From the NCBI GenBank assembly GCA_027704905.1, contig CM051018.1, forward strand, positions 19,082,545-19,146,544: a DNA stretch of 64,000 nt, written 5' to 3'. A program made the position numbers and the translations under genes. The number at the start of each line of letters is the position of its first letter. The stretch's first letter is position 1. This DNA comes from Muraenolepis orangiensis (taxonomy: Eukaryota > Chordata > Actinopteri > Gadiformes > Muraenolepididae). Below are positions 1 through 13,377 of this stretch, one piece after another. The notes under the pieces were generated by a model. It saw nothing but the letters and a program-made list of their open reading frames with translations, was not told the DNA's origin and searched no databases.

Positions 1-250
1 ACCGGTGCGGGGGATTAACCGCGGACGGACCCCGCCGTCTCAGTTTGTTATAATATTGAAGCAGGAGGGGCTTCTACGGCGGTATTTCTGGGCTGTATTT
101 CTGTCTTCCGGTCACCGCGGTATTGATGGCCAACTCAAATTGCTTCGTATTCAATTGGAATTGAATGTGTATATCATACGCGTGTGCGTGCGTGCGTGCG
201 TTGTACCGTTAAGCACCGGAAGCCAATGAAAGATGGGCGGGACCGGTGCG

Positions 251-371
<121 letters not shown>

Positions 372-837
372 GTGCGGCGTGGGGTTGGCCCGTGCCCTTA
401 GCGGTCGCCGTTCGCCATCTTTCATGACTGCCGCATAGATGATATGTTTTATCGAGACCACGTAAATGGCAAGGAGCTGTTTTTAGTGCCGCTCTTGAGA
501 GTGAATGTAGTGTTTGTAATATGTTTCTGTATCTGAAATGTGATTAATGTCCCACCAAACTTTAAAAAAAATGATGTCTTTGTGTTTGTTTGAGGTGATT
601 GGTGCATTTTTTTTATATTGAGCCATGCGGTGAGATACACATTTTTTGGTTTATTTTGTTGTCCTTAACACATCGACGTGTCACCGCTGTTAAGTCGTGC
701 AGCAGATACACAAACCATTCAGAAAGTGGGATAGTTCACGGAGGAGGGTGGTGGAGTGAAATTCAAATCTGTACTGTGAACTGGAAGCACTAAAGCAGGT
801 GTTGGTAAACAAGGATGCACCAAGGTGCTCCTTCTGT

Positions 838-989
838 CACTGCATACGGTATGGACTCCCGTATTAGTTCACACGGGTGCTGATACCGTATTAGTTTGGT
901 GCGTACATCGAATACACTTTATGTTCACACTGTCTTCTAATTCGCGATTCGCTGCGCACTCGATACCAGGTTTTGACACCAAGATTCTG

Positions 990-1083
<94 letters not shown>

Positions 1084-1291
1084 CACACACACGGGAAGTG
1101 AAACCCGTAGTAGTTTTATTGCTTTTTCACCCCAAACTAGTTACTTCTGGATCGAAACCACCTACCCCCCAAGGTGGATTAGTTAATGCGCACTAGTTGG
1201 GTAGCGAATGCGCATTACTTTACCAGTGTGAAAGCAAAAGCGAAGCAAAACTAGTTTCGCAGCGCCACGAATACCGTATTTTAGCCCAGTG
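838..1291 (+). mobile_element. CACTG-ended non-autonomous DNA-transposon-like repeat, copy 1
   Basis: Starts with CACTG followed by ATACGGTAT and ends with ATACCGTATT...CCCAGTG, so the ends are imperfect inverted repeats. The interior matches, in opposite orientation, the sequence at 35742-36082, including an ACTAGTTGGGTAGCGAATGC block and a GTGTGAAAGCAAAAGCGAAG block. It has no transposase frame, so it would be a non-autonomous (MITE-like) element. The CACTG ends recall CACTA/EnSpm-type elements, but I could not define a target-site duplication, so the superfamily is open. A (CA)n array of about 100 bp occupies 992-1092 inside this copy. Confidence 0.75.
992..1092. repeat. (CA)n microsatellite inside the CACTG repeat
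   Basis: About 50 CA units with one AA interruption. In the sister copy near 35935 the same site has only about four CA units, so the array grew after insertion. Confidence 0.95.
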
Positions 1292-1580
1292 TGAAAACAC
1301 TGTATATTTGTGCCTTCAAAGATGCCTTCCTTTCCAACACGTGGACGAGCAAGAAGTGTGGCTCTGTTCTCGTTAGGTAGTCGTCGGAGCAGCAACAAAA
1401 AATGGCGGGAAGGGGAAATCGCTGGACACGGCTTTATGGGTGACCTTGTTTCTGCACATGTATATTATACAAGTCTGTAGCCCTTTGTAACGCACCTGAT
1501 CTCAAGATGCACCGGTCATCTCTTTTGCGATGATGAATCGTGGAGGAATATGTTAAATAAATCACTACCCAATAAAAAAA

Positions 1581-1603
1581 ACACACATACACACACATAT
1601 ACA

Positions 1604-1692
<89 letters not shown>
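1581..1692. repeat. (CA)n microsatellite with TA interruptions
   Basis: CA array interrupted by CATA and CAGA units. It is followed at 1825-1855 by a C-rich run. Confidence 0.95.
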
Positions 1693-1695
<3 letters not shown>

Positions 1696-2032
1696 CCCAA
1701 CACCAATTAGTGAGAGGAGAAGAAGGGTGGTGTGTGCTTGTTTGGTTGTGTGTACCTGTGTGCGTTACTACATCGGTCCATTGAGAACGAAAAGGGAGAT
1801 CTCGGCAGTATAGCTAGCAGTACACCCCACCCCCCCCCCACCCCCCCCCCCCCACCTCTGCTAAAATGAGAAAAGGTGTGAGGGTGTGTTGTTTATTCAT
1901 GAGAGAGAAAACACATTCACGCACCTTTTCTCCTCTCGGTGTCTTAACACCTCCGTGGGGATGGAGGCCGAAGCGTATTGTTTGGAAAAAAAACGACCGA
2001 GTGTAAGTGTAGGAGAACCAAATACAGAGCGT

Positions 2033-2150
<118 letters not shown>

Positions 2151-3309
2151 CAAACTATGTCGGGGGTGTGAAGAAGTACGACAGGGTAAACCGAAACATA
2201 GTGCTATAGCAAACCGAGAAGGGGGGGGGTGGGGGGGGGGTACCATGCCCTGGTGCCTTAGGCTCCACGGGAACCGGTCCAAGTATCGTACTCTATTAAC
2301 ATCCCAGCCCAGCACTAATTCTCAGTCTATTTCAGGCCATTAATTATGCGCACCATCAGTTCCAGCTCAGTTGGCCTGACACAAGTCTTCATCACCATTC
2401 CCCAGCCTCCGACCGCTCATGTTTTACTCGAAAATCATCTGTCGATTACATATTCATGACGCCACGGAGATGGGAAATCGCAGCCCGTCCGTGTTTTTTT
2501 TTTTTTTTACGTTTTGTGCCACGGCAGAACTGTCGCTCTTAAGATCACAGCGTGGCGGAAGCCACGTGCGAGCGATCTGCTGAGGTGCTGTGTAAGACAT
2601 CCGGTACGTTAGGAGACTCTGTTTGGGCCTGTATGGAAGACTGTTTGTGAGCATTGTTTCACACCCACACGCGCGCACTCCACAGATCCGGGGGCGGGGC
2701 TGGGCTGGACTCTCGAGGTTAAAGGTGTCCGCAAAGCACTGTGAGAGGCCAAAGCAGGCCTGTTTTCCCCCTCCTCAGGCCGTGTACCCAATCTGGAAAT
2801 TGTCCCCGATGCAGAAATGGACAAGTTACAACGTAAGAAACAAGGCTGTCAGCAAATGAGCCTCTCCTCCCATGGTCAGGCCCGGTTGTCTGACAGTGCT
2901 GAATGGAAGCTAGGCTTCCAGGCTGAGTGGATTCTGCGCACTGTTCTCTGAGCTCTGCACCTGGCGGCGCCATCTTAGACTCTGCGCGGTCAAGGTATTT
3001 TGAACCGGAGCGCGGCGTGTGGCATGTGGCGTAGTCCACATGATCGCTATCATCAAGTATCATGTGTGATCCCGTGTGAACTCTTTGCATCGTCTCGCCT
3101 CCTCGGGAATCAATATCCTCTCATTAGAGAATAATGTAATTGCAACCCCTCATCGTTAAATGAGTTAAAAAATGTGTCAATAAAGGAGTCTAAATACCAT
3201 TCGTTTGGCAGGGCTGCAAAGTTCAGCGTCGTACCCCAGCGATAATCGATTGATGAATATCAAAATGACAAACGGACTCAGCTGAGATCAATTAAGGCGT
3301 AACTCCTGG

Positions 3310-3313
3310 GGGT

Positions 3314-3361
<48 letters not shown>

Positions 3362-3494
3362 GGCTGATCAATGCTGATCAATGCTCTCCATTGTGCGGCT
3401 ACCGGTGTCAGTCGCACCACCGCCCCCCCCTTCATCGATTCATCGGGTCAGAGATAAGTTAACCACAACAACAATGACAACCCCCCCCCCCCCC
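3310..3494. repeat. TG array, G run and C run cluster
   Basis: (TG)n at about 3313-3344 runs directly into a G run (to 3363). A short direct duplication of CTGATCAATG and a C run at 3480-3494 follow. Confidence 0.9.
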
Positions 3495-3732
3495 AGCAAC
3501 CCCAACACGCCGGCACACCTACGCATGACCGTAGCTGCTAAAATATCCAAAATGTAATAAAAGAGAAGAAAGAAAGAAAGAAAAAGCAAGACGCTTTCCG
3601 CTTGACCACGAACCCGTCTGTGAAGACTCTGCGCCAAACCAGCTAAGTTAAGCTCGGACACCTAGCGACTACAATCCCACAGCGCCCCATGACGCCTATT
3701 AGCATGCGCTCGGAGACAAGCACGCCGACCGC

Positions 3733-3733
3733 C

Positions 3734-3773
<40 letters not shown>

Positions 3774-3782
3774 GAGACCAGC

Positions 3783-3813
<31 letters not shown>
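3733..3813. repeat. (CTGT)n followed by (TG)n
   Basis: Nine CTGT units at 3733-3770, a short spacer, then TG units at 3786-3813. Confidence 0.95.
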
Positions 3814-3929
3814 AGAACGCGAAGCCCAAGGGATGAAAGTGCTCCGTCAGTACCGCCGCGCTCGCCAGCCGTCCACACTTCTGTCTCTCGGCGGCGACGT
3901 GTCACCGCCCACGGCCGCCGTCTTTGTCT

Positions 3930-3992
3930 TCGTCTCCTTCTCCGTCTCCTTCTCCGTCTCCTTCTCCGTCTCCTTCTCCGTCTCCTTCTCCG
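3930..3992. repeat. 12-bp tandem repeat CTCCTTCTCCGT
   Basis: About five copies of a 12-bp pyrimidine-rich unit. The length is a multiple of three, so it is open in several frames, but no gene is supported here. Confidence 0.9.
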
Positions 3993-4534
3993 TGGAGGTG
4001 CCGTGGAGAGCCGTCAGCCCAACACACTCGTCTGACGGCTGTGCGACGCCCGCGGCTCTCGAGAGCAGGTTTTTAACACACACAGTTGCGCTAAACGACA
4101 AGCGACGATAATTGGAGCGTTTTTCTATATTTGAGCGGGAGTCGGGGGAGGGGAGACATTTTGTGTTAGCGCGGTGATGTCATCTGAATTGGCGAATCAC
4201 GCGCGGTGTGTTTACGAACACGGCCGCCGCGGGTCGTTCTCGCGGCGGTATGGAATGGTGTGCGCGTGTTGTTGTTGTTTATCCTAATCACGACTGGCTG
4301 TCTCCGTTTCTTTTAATGGTAGTAATGATAACACAGAGGGAATAACTGACACTTTTCTTAAGGGATGGTGATTGGGGGGGGGGGCGGGGGGGGGGGCGGG
4401 GAGTTTGATTTCTTTGGGCTCCCGTCTTGTTTAGCGGTCTCGTAACGATCGCTTCCCCCCAGGCTGAACCACTCATTCCAGCCCTTTCGGCTCTGTAACC
4501 GGCACTAGGTACAACAAGCAAACGTCAGAAAGAC

Positions 4535-4537
<3 letters not shown>

Positions 4538-4602
<65 letters not shown>

Positions 4603-4610
4603 AGAGAGGG

Positions 4611-4664
<54 letters not shown>

Positions 4665-4667
4665 GGG

Positions 4668-4707
<40 letters not shown>
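4538..4707. repeat. interrupted (GA)n microsatellite
   Basis: GA array of about 170 bp with GGAG interruptions that split it into four blocks. Confidence 0.95.
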
Positions 4708-5035
4708 CACAGGCAGACAGCTTGACACAGGACAGGGGAGTGAGCTGAATTCAACATCCTTGGCGCGTGAGGTGTGAGACTGGAGAGGTGGTGATGGCTG
4801 TTCTCCACCGCTTGTCAAAACAAGACGAGACTAACAAGGAAAGCACACCATCGGAGAAGCCATTTGGGTTTATCATCGAGGCGAATGATAGCTTCACTCC
4901 CTGAACTGGCTTTCAGCAGCGGATCAATGCTTTCGGCATGTCTGGTCAGAACTGGTCTGTCCTGATGGAAAGCCTTCACTTGTGTGCATGACGTGGACAC
5001 GTCCCTGGCCGGACGCAGTTGGTTGTTGTTTGAAT

Positions 5036-5044
5036 ATTAATAAT

Positions 5045-5079
<35 letters not shown>

Positions 5080-5110
5080 TAACGCATTTACTTTTATATA
5101 GTGCTTTACA
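5036..5110 (-). mobile_element. possible retroposon tail with (TTA)n
   Basis: An AAT array (5036-5080) is followed by ACGCATTTACTTTTATATAGTGCTTTACAAG. Read on the minus strand this resembles the 'agcactatataaa...' 3' ends that close many fish LINE/SINE copies before an ATT-type tail. Only the tail is recognisable; the extent is uncertain. Confidence 0.35.
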
Positions 5111-5675
5111 AGAAACTCAACATTTTTGTTTAAATCATTTGATTCATGGAGACATAAATACATTCAAGAGGAAACAACAGGTTAGAAACATGAAACACAA
5201 CACTATTTACACATTCAACTTCATTCCTAACCTGAATTAATTTGAAATGACACATCTAATTATATCTTCAACCATGAATCTTCACATTTGCGAAGTGAGT
5301 GAGAATAGCAGCTATATATTGATGCTATATCACACACATTTTTTAACTTGTTAGATTGAACATATTCATATGGGAGATATAACCCTGTCGAAAGTAAATG
5401 GGAAGAAACAATACCATACCTAAGTGGAACACGCTATTTAATTGCGGGTTCAATGCGTTCCCTTATTATAAGCAATGCCCCTAAACCTTAAAGAGCCAGT
5501 GCTAATGAATTAATGAATAATTATTTGGCGAAAGGACATAACAAATGAATCAAAACAATGATTTGCTTATTTTCTACCTCCCTGCAAGTTTGAAAATTGA
5601 AAATAGATATCATGTTACAAACACTTATTTTCCAAATGAATTCCCTTTTCTTTATACCCCAAAAAGTAACTAGTC

Positions 5676-5748
5676 AACTCTTAACTAACTCTTAACTAAC
5701 TCTTAACTAACTCTTGACTAACTCTTAACTACTTAACTAACTCTTAAC
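5676..5748. repeat. 11-bp minisatellite (CTCTTAACTAA)n
   Basis: Six to seven near-perfect 11-bp units, one with a G substitution and one shortened. Confidence 0.9.
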
Positions 5749-6046
5749 GGGCCACAAGGAGGAAAATGGGGCAATGCAGGGAACAGCCTAAGCAGATTGT
5801 TGAAATACAATTATTTTTAAATAACATTAATGCAGTCGTAGTCCTACATTAGCTCTGGAGAATCTGGGCCAACGCGACAGCCCCTTCCTCCGAGGTCTGA
5901 GTAAAGGCACACGCCTTGTCACAACTACATACCTACTTAGCGCTGCCACGTCCCTCTAATTAATTCATTCCACTGTTTGTGGATGAATTGATGTGAAGGT
6001 GGGGGGGGGGTGGTTACATGCAACATGACTGGAGCTTAGTATTGTC

Positions 6047-6107
<61 letters not shown>
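6047..6107. repeat. (ATC)n microsatellite
   Basis: About 20 ATC units, followed after a short spacer by two or three more. Confidence 0.97.
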
Positions 6108-7048
6108 GGCATTGTCATCATCATCGGCGGAGCACAAGAAGTGTCGCGCACATCCCCGCGAGAGACTCTCGCTGTGGTGAGAGACACATGTGGGCCGATT
6201 GTATTTTTTTTTACAAATAAAAATAGTGTGCTCAACAAATTGGACTGAGGGGAAATAATGTGGATGAGGAGCGCTTAAAATAAAAATATAAAAAATAAAA
6301 ATAAAACGTCATCCATGAAATTGCTTGTTGCATCCTTTAAAGTATCTTGATTGATGGTGGCAATTTTGAAGCACGGTGGCTTTCCAGCTCCGCAGAGGGA
6401 CTAAGATGGCCGTGTGTGAGGGTTCCCGTGCCAAAAAAAACAACTTCTTCATCCTCCTCCAGCGAGTTCTCGAAACAGACTATTTTTTATTTTTTCCTTG
6501 TTCAAACAGTGGTCTCACAGATGAATTCACGCCATATGATTTATAGTCTCAAACCAAGAGCCACCTTATGCTCCTCTACTCGAATAGAAGAGTGTCTGCG
6601 ATGAAGAATATTGAAGCCATACGGGATTCCCACCGTGGTAAACAAATATTGATTCGAGTACCGCGGTGAGTTCTTACTTTGATAGGTACTCACGGATGCG
6701 GCAGCATGATCTTGAGAAAGAATGAAAGAGACAGAAACATACAGCCAGCCAAACCGGCCCGTGTGGTGGTCATAGTTTGAAAGAAACAGCCACAATAAAC
6801 GATGATTACTTTTGAAATAGCGGAAACGGAACCCAAACAAAAAGATATACAGCCCGAACTCGCCGTTTCGCCGGCGATATGATTACCACGTCAATTAAAG
6901 TGGACAGTGTGGACGGAAGAAGAGGTATAAATTGCTACTCTACACGAGGGGCCCCTCGGAGTGCTGGAGTGCGCTGGAGAGCCTCCCGGTAAAGGCGGGC
7001 ATTCTAAGGCGTGCCACTCCATTCCAAGGTTGAATGTTAAGCCTTCGC

Positions 7049-7195
7049 GATGCTCGAGCCGCTGCTCGGGCCGCTGCTCGGGCCGCGCTCGGCGTGCTCG
7101 GGCCGCTGCTCGGGCCGCTGCTCGGGCGCTGGGCCGCTGCTCGGGCCGCTGCTCGGGCCGCTGCTCGGGCCGCTGCTCGGGCCGCTGCTCGGGCA
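7049..7195. repeat. 12-bp GC-rich minisatellite GCTGCTCGGGCC
   Basis: About eleven copies of a 12-bp unit, some shortened. The unit keeps all frames open and produces the Ala/Arg-rich or Gly/Leu-rich open frames on both strands here. No splice or homology support exists for those frames. Confidence 0.93.
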
Positions 7196-7403
7196 GGCCT
7201 TTCCATCGCCGACCCTCCGTGTGGATTCCCGCTCTTACTTCTCGCCCGAGGTTCTCTCTCGCCTGTCGAACGTGCCTACCGGTTTGTATCGGGCCTGTTC
7301 CCGCCTAGTCCTCTTCCTCGTTGGTGGTGCGGTCGGCTGTCTTCTTCTTCTTGTTTGTCCTCCTGCTCTTTGATTTATTTACATATGGAATTAGAGGAGG
7401 CTT

Positions 7404-7473
7404 TCTGGTGTGCTGTGCATGGTTCTATCTCGGGGCTCAGTCTGGTGTGCTGTGCATGGTTCTATCTCGGGGC
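7404..7473. repeat. tandem duplication of 33 bp
   Basis: The 33-bp block beginning TCTGGTGTGCTGTGCATGG occurs at 7404-7436 and again at 7441-7473 without mismatch. It abuts the tRNA-like sequence that follows. Confidence 0.9.
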
Positions 7474-7503
7474 GGCGGTAGCTCAGTCTGTTAGGGCTTG
7501 GTA
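7470..7503 (+). mobile_element. tRNA-derived SINE head, truncated
   Basis: GGGGCGGCGGTAGCTCAGTC followed by TGTTAGGGCTTGG resembles the 5' end of a common teleost tRNA-derived SINE, with an A-box-like TAGCTCAGT. The expected B box does not follow on this strand within a tRNA length, so this is a truncated or rearranged copy and not a tRNA gene. Confidence 0.5.
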
Positions 7504-7892
7504 AACATCTCTATGTTTTAATCCACATGGTCTTTTGGAATTGAACCGAGCGTTCCCCCGATGGGCTTTGCTATATTCCTAATGTTGTCCACAATGAAGG
7601 CTAAGATAGTGATATTCATTGAAGCTGATCTCATGCAAGGTTATTTTTTATTATCGATTAGGTTTCTATATCTTAGTGGAGCAGAGCTATGGGTTCTTGA
7701 GGATTTGTTTTTAGCAACGGTCAAACTAATTAGCCGTACAGAAAATATGTTAAATCCTTCCATTACAGAAGCACAAAAGACTTAACACTGATAACTAAAC
7801 CGCATAATGAATAAATAATTTGTACTTGTGCAATTTTAATTTAAGGCAATAGAACAAGATAGGAAAACTAAAAAACATATATTAATTAGTTA

Positions 7893-7919
7893 GTATGTGT
7901 GTCTGTGTGTGCCTGTGTG

Positions 7920-8018
<99 letters not shown>

Positions 8019-8154
8019 TGCGTGCGTGCGTGTGTGGTGTGTGCCTGTGCGTGTGCGATGTGTGTGTGTGTGTGTGCCTGTGTGCGTATGTGCGTGTGTG
8101 CGTGTGCCTGTGTGTGTGCGCGTGTGTGTGTGTGTGTGTGCGTGTGTGCGTGTG

Positions 8155-8202
<48 letters not shown>

Positions 8203-8217
8203 TGTGTGTGTGTGTGT
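7893..8217. repeat. compound (TG)n array
   Basis: About 325 bp of TG units with CG, CC and TA interruptions. A pure block of more than 90 bp comes first, then mixed TGCG/TGCC units. Confidence 0.97.
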
Positions 8218-8920
8218 TCCATTTCCATGTGCCACTTTCCGGTGCGGTAGAAGACCCCCCAAAGGGGTCAGGTTCTCACACAGGCTTAATACAAATAGGT
8301 ACCCAGAATGCATTGCACATGTTTTTCTCAAGCAACAGAAGAAAGATGGCTGGTATCCATCTTTTTTTTGTTTTTTCCCAGTTCCGTCTGTGCAAATGTG
8401 TTTAATAAACAGAAAAGTCTGGGAAAGATAAATGCACCTGGAAAGGATTATGTAATTGTTTAGTCGTGATGTATTCGGAAAAATATAATATTTAAATAAT
8501 GTTTATATTTGTCGTTATCAGTAGCACATGCCTGATACCAGTGAGGCTGTATTTAAATAAATACTTTTACAAGGGGGTAAAAAAAAAATCTCCAAGTCGA
8601 TAGGTCTATATTGAACGGCGCTACAATGGATTATGTCATAGTGTTGTCAAACGTGTTGAGAACACATTACGCGGGAATCGTAAAATGCACTGAATGTGGT
8701 AACAGCGAAACCAGAGGCAGCAGGCGCCAACATTTTTGCCAAAGTGCTTATCCCACGGCTCATTGTATATCTATCACGTTTAATGTCCCTCAGAGCTGCT
8801 CTGAAGGGGCATTCACCCGTCTAGTGCACTCCAAAATGAGAGGGAGGGTTAAGGGGAATTAATGGGACATACCAGTGAGTCATGACTTATTCCCCTGTGC
8901 CTTAAGGCGGCCACCTTTTC

Positions 8921-8923
<3 letters not shown>

Positions 8924-8956
<33 letters not shown>
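8924..8956. repeat. (TG)n microsatellite
   Basis: About 16 TG units. Confidence 0.95.
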
Positions 8957-8957
<1 letters not shown>

Positions 8958-10491
8958 CTCTTGTACACGCCAGTCACATGCGTTGTCTTAGCCTCACTGA
9001 GGAAGCCTCCCGTTTGAATGAGTCACGTATTCGTGACTCATTTGTGGAGTCATTGGGTGTTGTTTTTTTTTCGTTTTTTTCCGCAGTATTTTGTGGCTCT
9101 AAATGTAGATAGAAAGCCTATATGTGGCAGCGGAACAGGATCTGAGATGATGATGATGAAGGTCGGCCAGTCCTTCAACAGAGGGCCAACTGTCAAAGCG
9201 GAGGATGGACAAAAGAATCACCCGAAACCCAAATTGATTTCTCTGACTGAGACCGAGAACTAAATTTCAGATATCTGTTGACCTCACTTGATGGAATTTG
9301 TCGCACGAGGGCCAAAGATGGAGCGAGGAGAAAGACTATCAAGTCAGGCAGTAAATGTCAATTCTAAGAAAGACCAAAAGGTGATTTTTTTTCCCCCCCG
9401 ATTCCGGTTATAGAAATACAATACCTGGCGGGAGGCCTGTTAAACGGGAATATGTTTTGCATTAATGAGAGGGTGAATGCAGTTTCGATTTGCTACCGTG
9501 CCCAAAGTAAACAGTAGAAAGTTCTTTAGCATTAGAGTGGTCTTGTGTGTCGTGTCACAATAAAAGAAAATTGTACTGTTGAATTATGCATAAGCGAGGA
9601 CTACTGTTCTCAAATGACTCTCCCCTTTAACAGGTAAAAAATGTTTAAAAGCCTATTGTTTTCTCGCTCAGGAGCCCTGTTTTAATACAGCTGCTGGCTT
9701 GATGAGTTATTAACTGGAGATGTTTGATGAAGCTCCTCTGCCTAAATGCACTCGATAGACTCTCCGAGCAATAGAAACAGTTTTTCAAGCAAACTTTACA
9801 GATAATTAGGCACTTTGGCTGGCAGACTTTGGCAGATTTTAAAATAAGCAAAGCTTCCGGAGCCTGCACTTATGCCGCGCTCAAAACAACTCGTAACTCT
9901 GAGGGTTCAACCTTGGGATTTCCGACTTCTGACATCATTGCGTTCCCGCTGTGAGCTAACTTAGGGGTTGGATGCCCGAAGGAAGTTTGGCAAATTGTGG
10001 CTCACTGCTGAATACCAAAAAAATATGCAGCAGCAATTGATGCAAACGCCAAGCTGGTTCATTTAATCTGTAAAATAGCTGTTCAATTCCACGTATCGCT
10101 TTTTTTTTTGCAATTTTAACAAGTCAAAGCTTGTTTTTTTAACATATTTTCCGAGTTCCCGCAGTATTATTATAGGCGGTTTCTCAGTGGGTTGGTGAAC
10201 TGAAGGAGGAGGGCACTTCCTGGTGAAACTTCACGGCTCTTAATCTGTTTTAAGAGTATCGCGCGGCTCTCACGTTTGATTCCTCTGATATTTCCCCTTC
10301 CTGTAATTTGATTCCTCGTTTTCCCCACAGGCGTACGAGTGGTTTCTGTCAAGTGTCACTTCAGGGAAAAGGATATTGTGAAGTAGATTTGTTTCTGCTT
10401 CTTGAAATCGTGTTTCTCAAGGTTAAACCGGTGATAGCTCATATTCTTCATACTCCACAGTTCACCATGGCTTCTGGTTTCTATGTATATG

Positions 10492-10862
<371 letters not shown>

Positions 10863-11310
10863 ATCCTGGCGACTGGCGTAGGAGGCTAGCTGGCGTGTTG
10901 ATGGTGGCTCTGTCCCGTGGTGTCTCTCCATGCCAGCAGTGCCTCACCAGGTCTTTCCCAGTGAGTGAACTATGAACTATACACCAGCCAGGCAAAAGAC
11001 AGGGGTCGACGGTTCCCTAAAACTAATCTTTTTATTTCAGGGGTCTGCATGTACGGCAGCATGCGTTGGAAACCTAAGTGGCGGGGGATAGATGGGGCAC
11101 AAATGTGACTCTGTCAAGCAGTTTTCCTTCTTCCTAAATACTCCACAGCTGCTGTTCATTTCATTAACAGAGGCTTTGCCTTTAAAAAAAGAAGAAAATG
11201 CCCAAAAGAACACAGCGGAGGACTGTCAGGGGTAATTAAAAGATAAGGGCGGTAGGAAGAGAAGGGTTGCCATCCTCACGTTGACTCCTTCTTGAGTCAT
11301 AGAGCTTTGA

Positions 11311-11351
11311 CGCACACACATGACGCACACGCACACACGCACACACACACA

Positions 11352-11402
<51 letters not shown>

Positions 11403-11404
11403 GC
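11311..11404. repeat. (CA)n microsatellite with CG interruptions
   Basis: CA array interrupted by GC units. Confidence 0.95.
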
Positions 11405-11786
11405 TCACAAGAGGGAAGAGATGACGAGATGACGAGATGTTGTGCCCCCTGCCCACAGACCCCTGGTTGACTCAGGGAGGAGGACACAGCGAGATATGTA
11501 ATGTGACGTGTGCACAACGGCGTTGACCGTGAATGACTCGAAACGCAAGCGCAACCTTTGGGAAAATCTCCTGCTCCTGCTGCTGCTTTATTTTTTCGAA
11601 TTCGGGGAGATTCCTGTGTGTAAAGTCGTGGAAAATCCATTAAGGCAAAGTAGCTATGTGTTTCTATATCGAGTGCGACTTAGTAAAAAAAACCTCTTAA
11701 TGCCCCATGTGTTTTTCCGCTGCAGCATCTCAAACCTTCCATGGGGGGCAGGGACGCATAAAGAGAGGAAAAGATAAGGGAAAAAA

Positions 11787-11886
<100 letters not shown>

Positions 11887-12077
11887 ATTGCGGATCAACC
11901 TCGTCAGTTAATTAAACTATTTCTGTTTGAAGAGCAATTAATCAAGGCGCCGCGCAAAAGTGTCAGGGTTGGGGCTGAGTTGTTAGGGGTGCAGCGCGGT
12001 ACGGGGAGCGCCGTCTATTCCCAATGGGGGTACATCAGCCCAGCAGGCAACAGCAGCGACTGTAGCAGGCGTTGGAT

Positions 12078-12114
12078 CGGGGGGGGGGGGGGAAGGGGGA
12101 GGGGGGGGCCGGGG
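12078..12114. repeat. G-rich run
   Basis: Runs of 12, 5 and 8 G separated by AA, A and CC, then GGGGG. It could form a G-quadruplex. Confidence 0.85.
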
Positions 12115-13250
12115 GTGATTTGCTCAGTTTACGTAAGCAGCTATCAATCACCCGCTGACATAAGCCGGCTCCCTATTAGAGCTTCTGGATTAGACTCTTT
12201 GGCCGCTGGGAGAGCGACTCGCCTAAGTGCGTCCTAAGGAATTTCAGGGGTAGAGTCTGGTGCAAAATACTGGATTATATTTAAAGATAATGAGATTCGT
12301 GCCCGAAAACCAATTGCCCAGTCCCCCAACTCAGACGGGAAGGAGCAATGGCGAGGATCATCGTGTACACACGCATGTCAAGTGTCTAACCTCATGATAC
12401 CCCGTCCGTCCGTCCGTGCCACTGAAAACAACATGTTTTGTTTTTGCATTTTCTTCATTGGCTTCATCGACTACCTCCCCCTATCTTCGATAGCGATGTC
12501 TACAGCAGACATTTTGAACCCAGTTTGCAATTTGTGACTAAATCCAGAGAATTTATTAATGAGACCATCGGGAACATTAAAAGTCAATTGAAGGAGGCTA
12601 TTAAAAGCGGGAATTTAATTGGGTTAGTCTCAGCTGCTTTTTTTTTCCAAGAGCAAAAGTGCTATAAAGCATTGCATTAATGTGTTTCAGTGACTAATAG
12701 TCCTTGAAAGAAAATTCCCTTTCATACTTAAATAATATATTCTATTCTCAACTTGAGGAATACTTTAATGGAGTTCTTCTAAAGAAAACCACAAATCGCG
12801 GCTGGAAGTATTTTCAAATGTGTTTAGCGCGGCGTTATGAATCTCTCATCGGGACAATGTGTTTGATGCGCTACAAAATGGTCTCCACTGGCACCAGACA
12901 TTAGTGGTGGATTTTGTTAACACGAGAAACGCCCTCGTCTTCCTGTCGATCTATCAGTTATTTTCATAGACTAAAGCTATCCCTCTCGATAAAAGTGTGC
13001 TAACCGTGTGCTCGCCGCCAGAGCAACGCGACTTGTAGTGACCTTGTGGTGGTCTTTCCCTATCCGTCTTTCGAAAGCCGCTTCGCTTCACGCTATCCAA
13101 TTGAAAAACATAAGGAACCTGCAGATCCCTCTCTTGTGGAGAGAGAGGAGTTCCGCTGGAGGAGTACTGTGAACCACGGCACCTGCGACTGAACCGCTTC
13201 AATACAGGCGACTCCCCTCCTGAAGTAGATTACCACTAATACAGGGCTCG

Positions 13251-13262
13251 GCACACACACAA

Positions 13263-13293
<31 letters not shown>

Positions 13294-13303
13294 CACGCAC
13301 AGC
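13251..13303. repeat. (CA)n microsatellite
   Basis: CA array with AA and CG interruptions. Confidence 0.9.
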
Positions 13304-13377
13304 CGGCACTCGCACACATCCTGCACATGGCGGAGTTAGTCACACACAAACTCACACCGAAGACGTAATGCTGCACA

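Noticed and set aside
3830..4260. CpG-rich stretch as a beta-neurexin promoter and first exon
   Set aside because: No signal-peptide or His-rich coding segment with a proper donor, and the shared exon that should follow it is not found between it and 15754.
7470..7560. tRNA gene
   Set aside because: Only the D-arm/A-box part fits. No matching T arm on the same strand and no closed acceptor stem, so it is a SINE remnant.
9875..10165. Possible degraded DNA transposon (GCGCTCAAAACAACTCG... and ...TTTCCGAGTTCCCGC)
   Set aside because: Resembles ends of a common fish element, but inverted ends are too diverged to define boundaries; similarity claimed only from memory.
10333..10421. Exon-like stretch with a convincing acceptor (TTTTCCCCACAG) and AAG/gtt donor
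   Set aside because: 89 nt would shift the frame of the phase-0 junction expected here, and the peptide resembles nothing in neurexins. Best seen as a pseudo-exon.
11726..11780. Acceptor-like CGCTGCAG followed by a short frame
   Set aside because: In-frame stop soon after and no neurexin similarity; not an exon of this gene.
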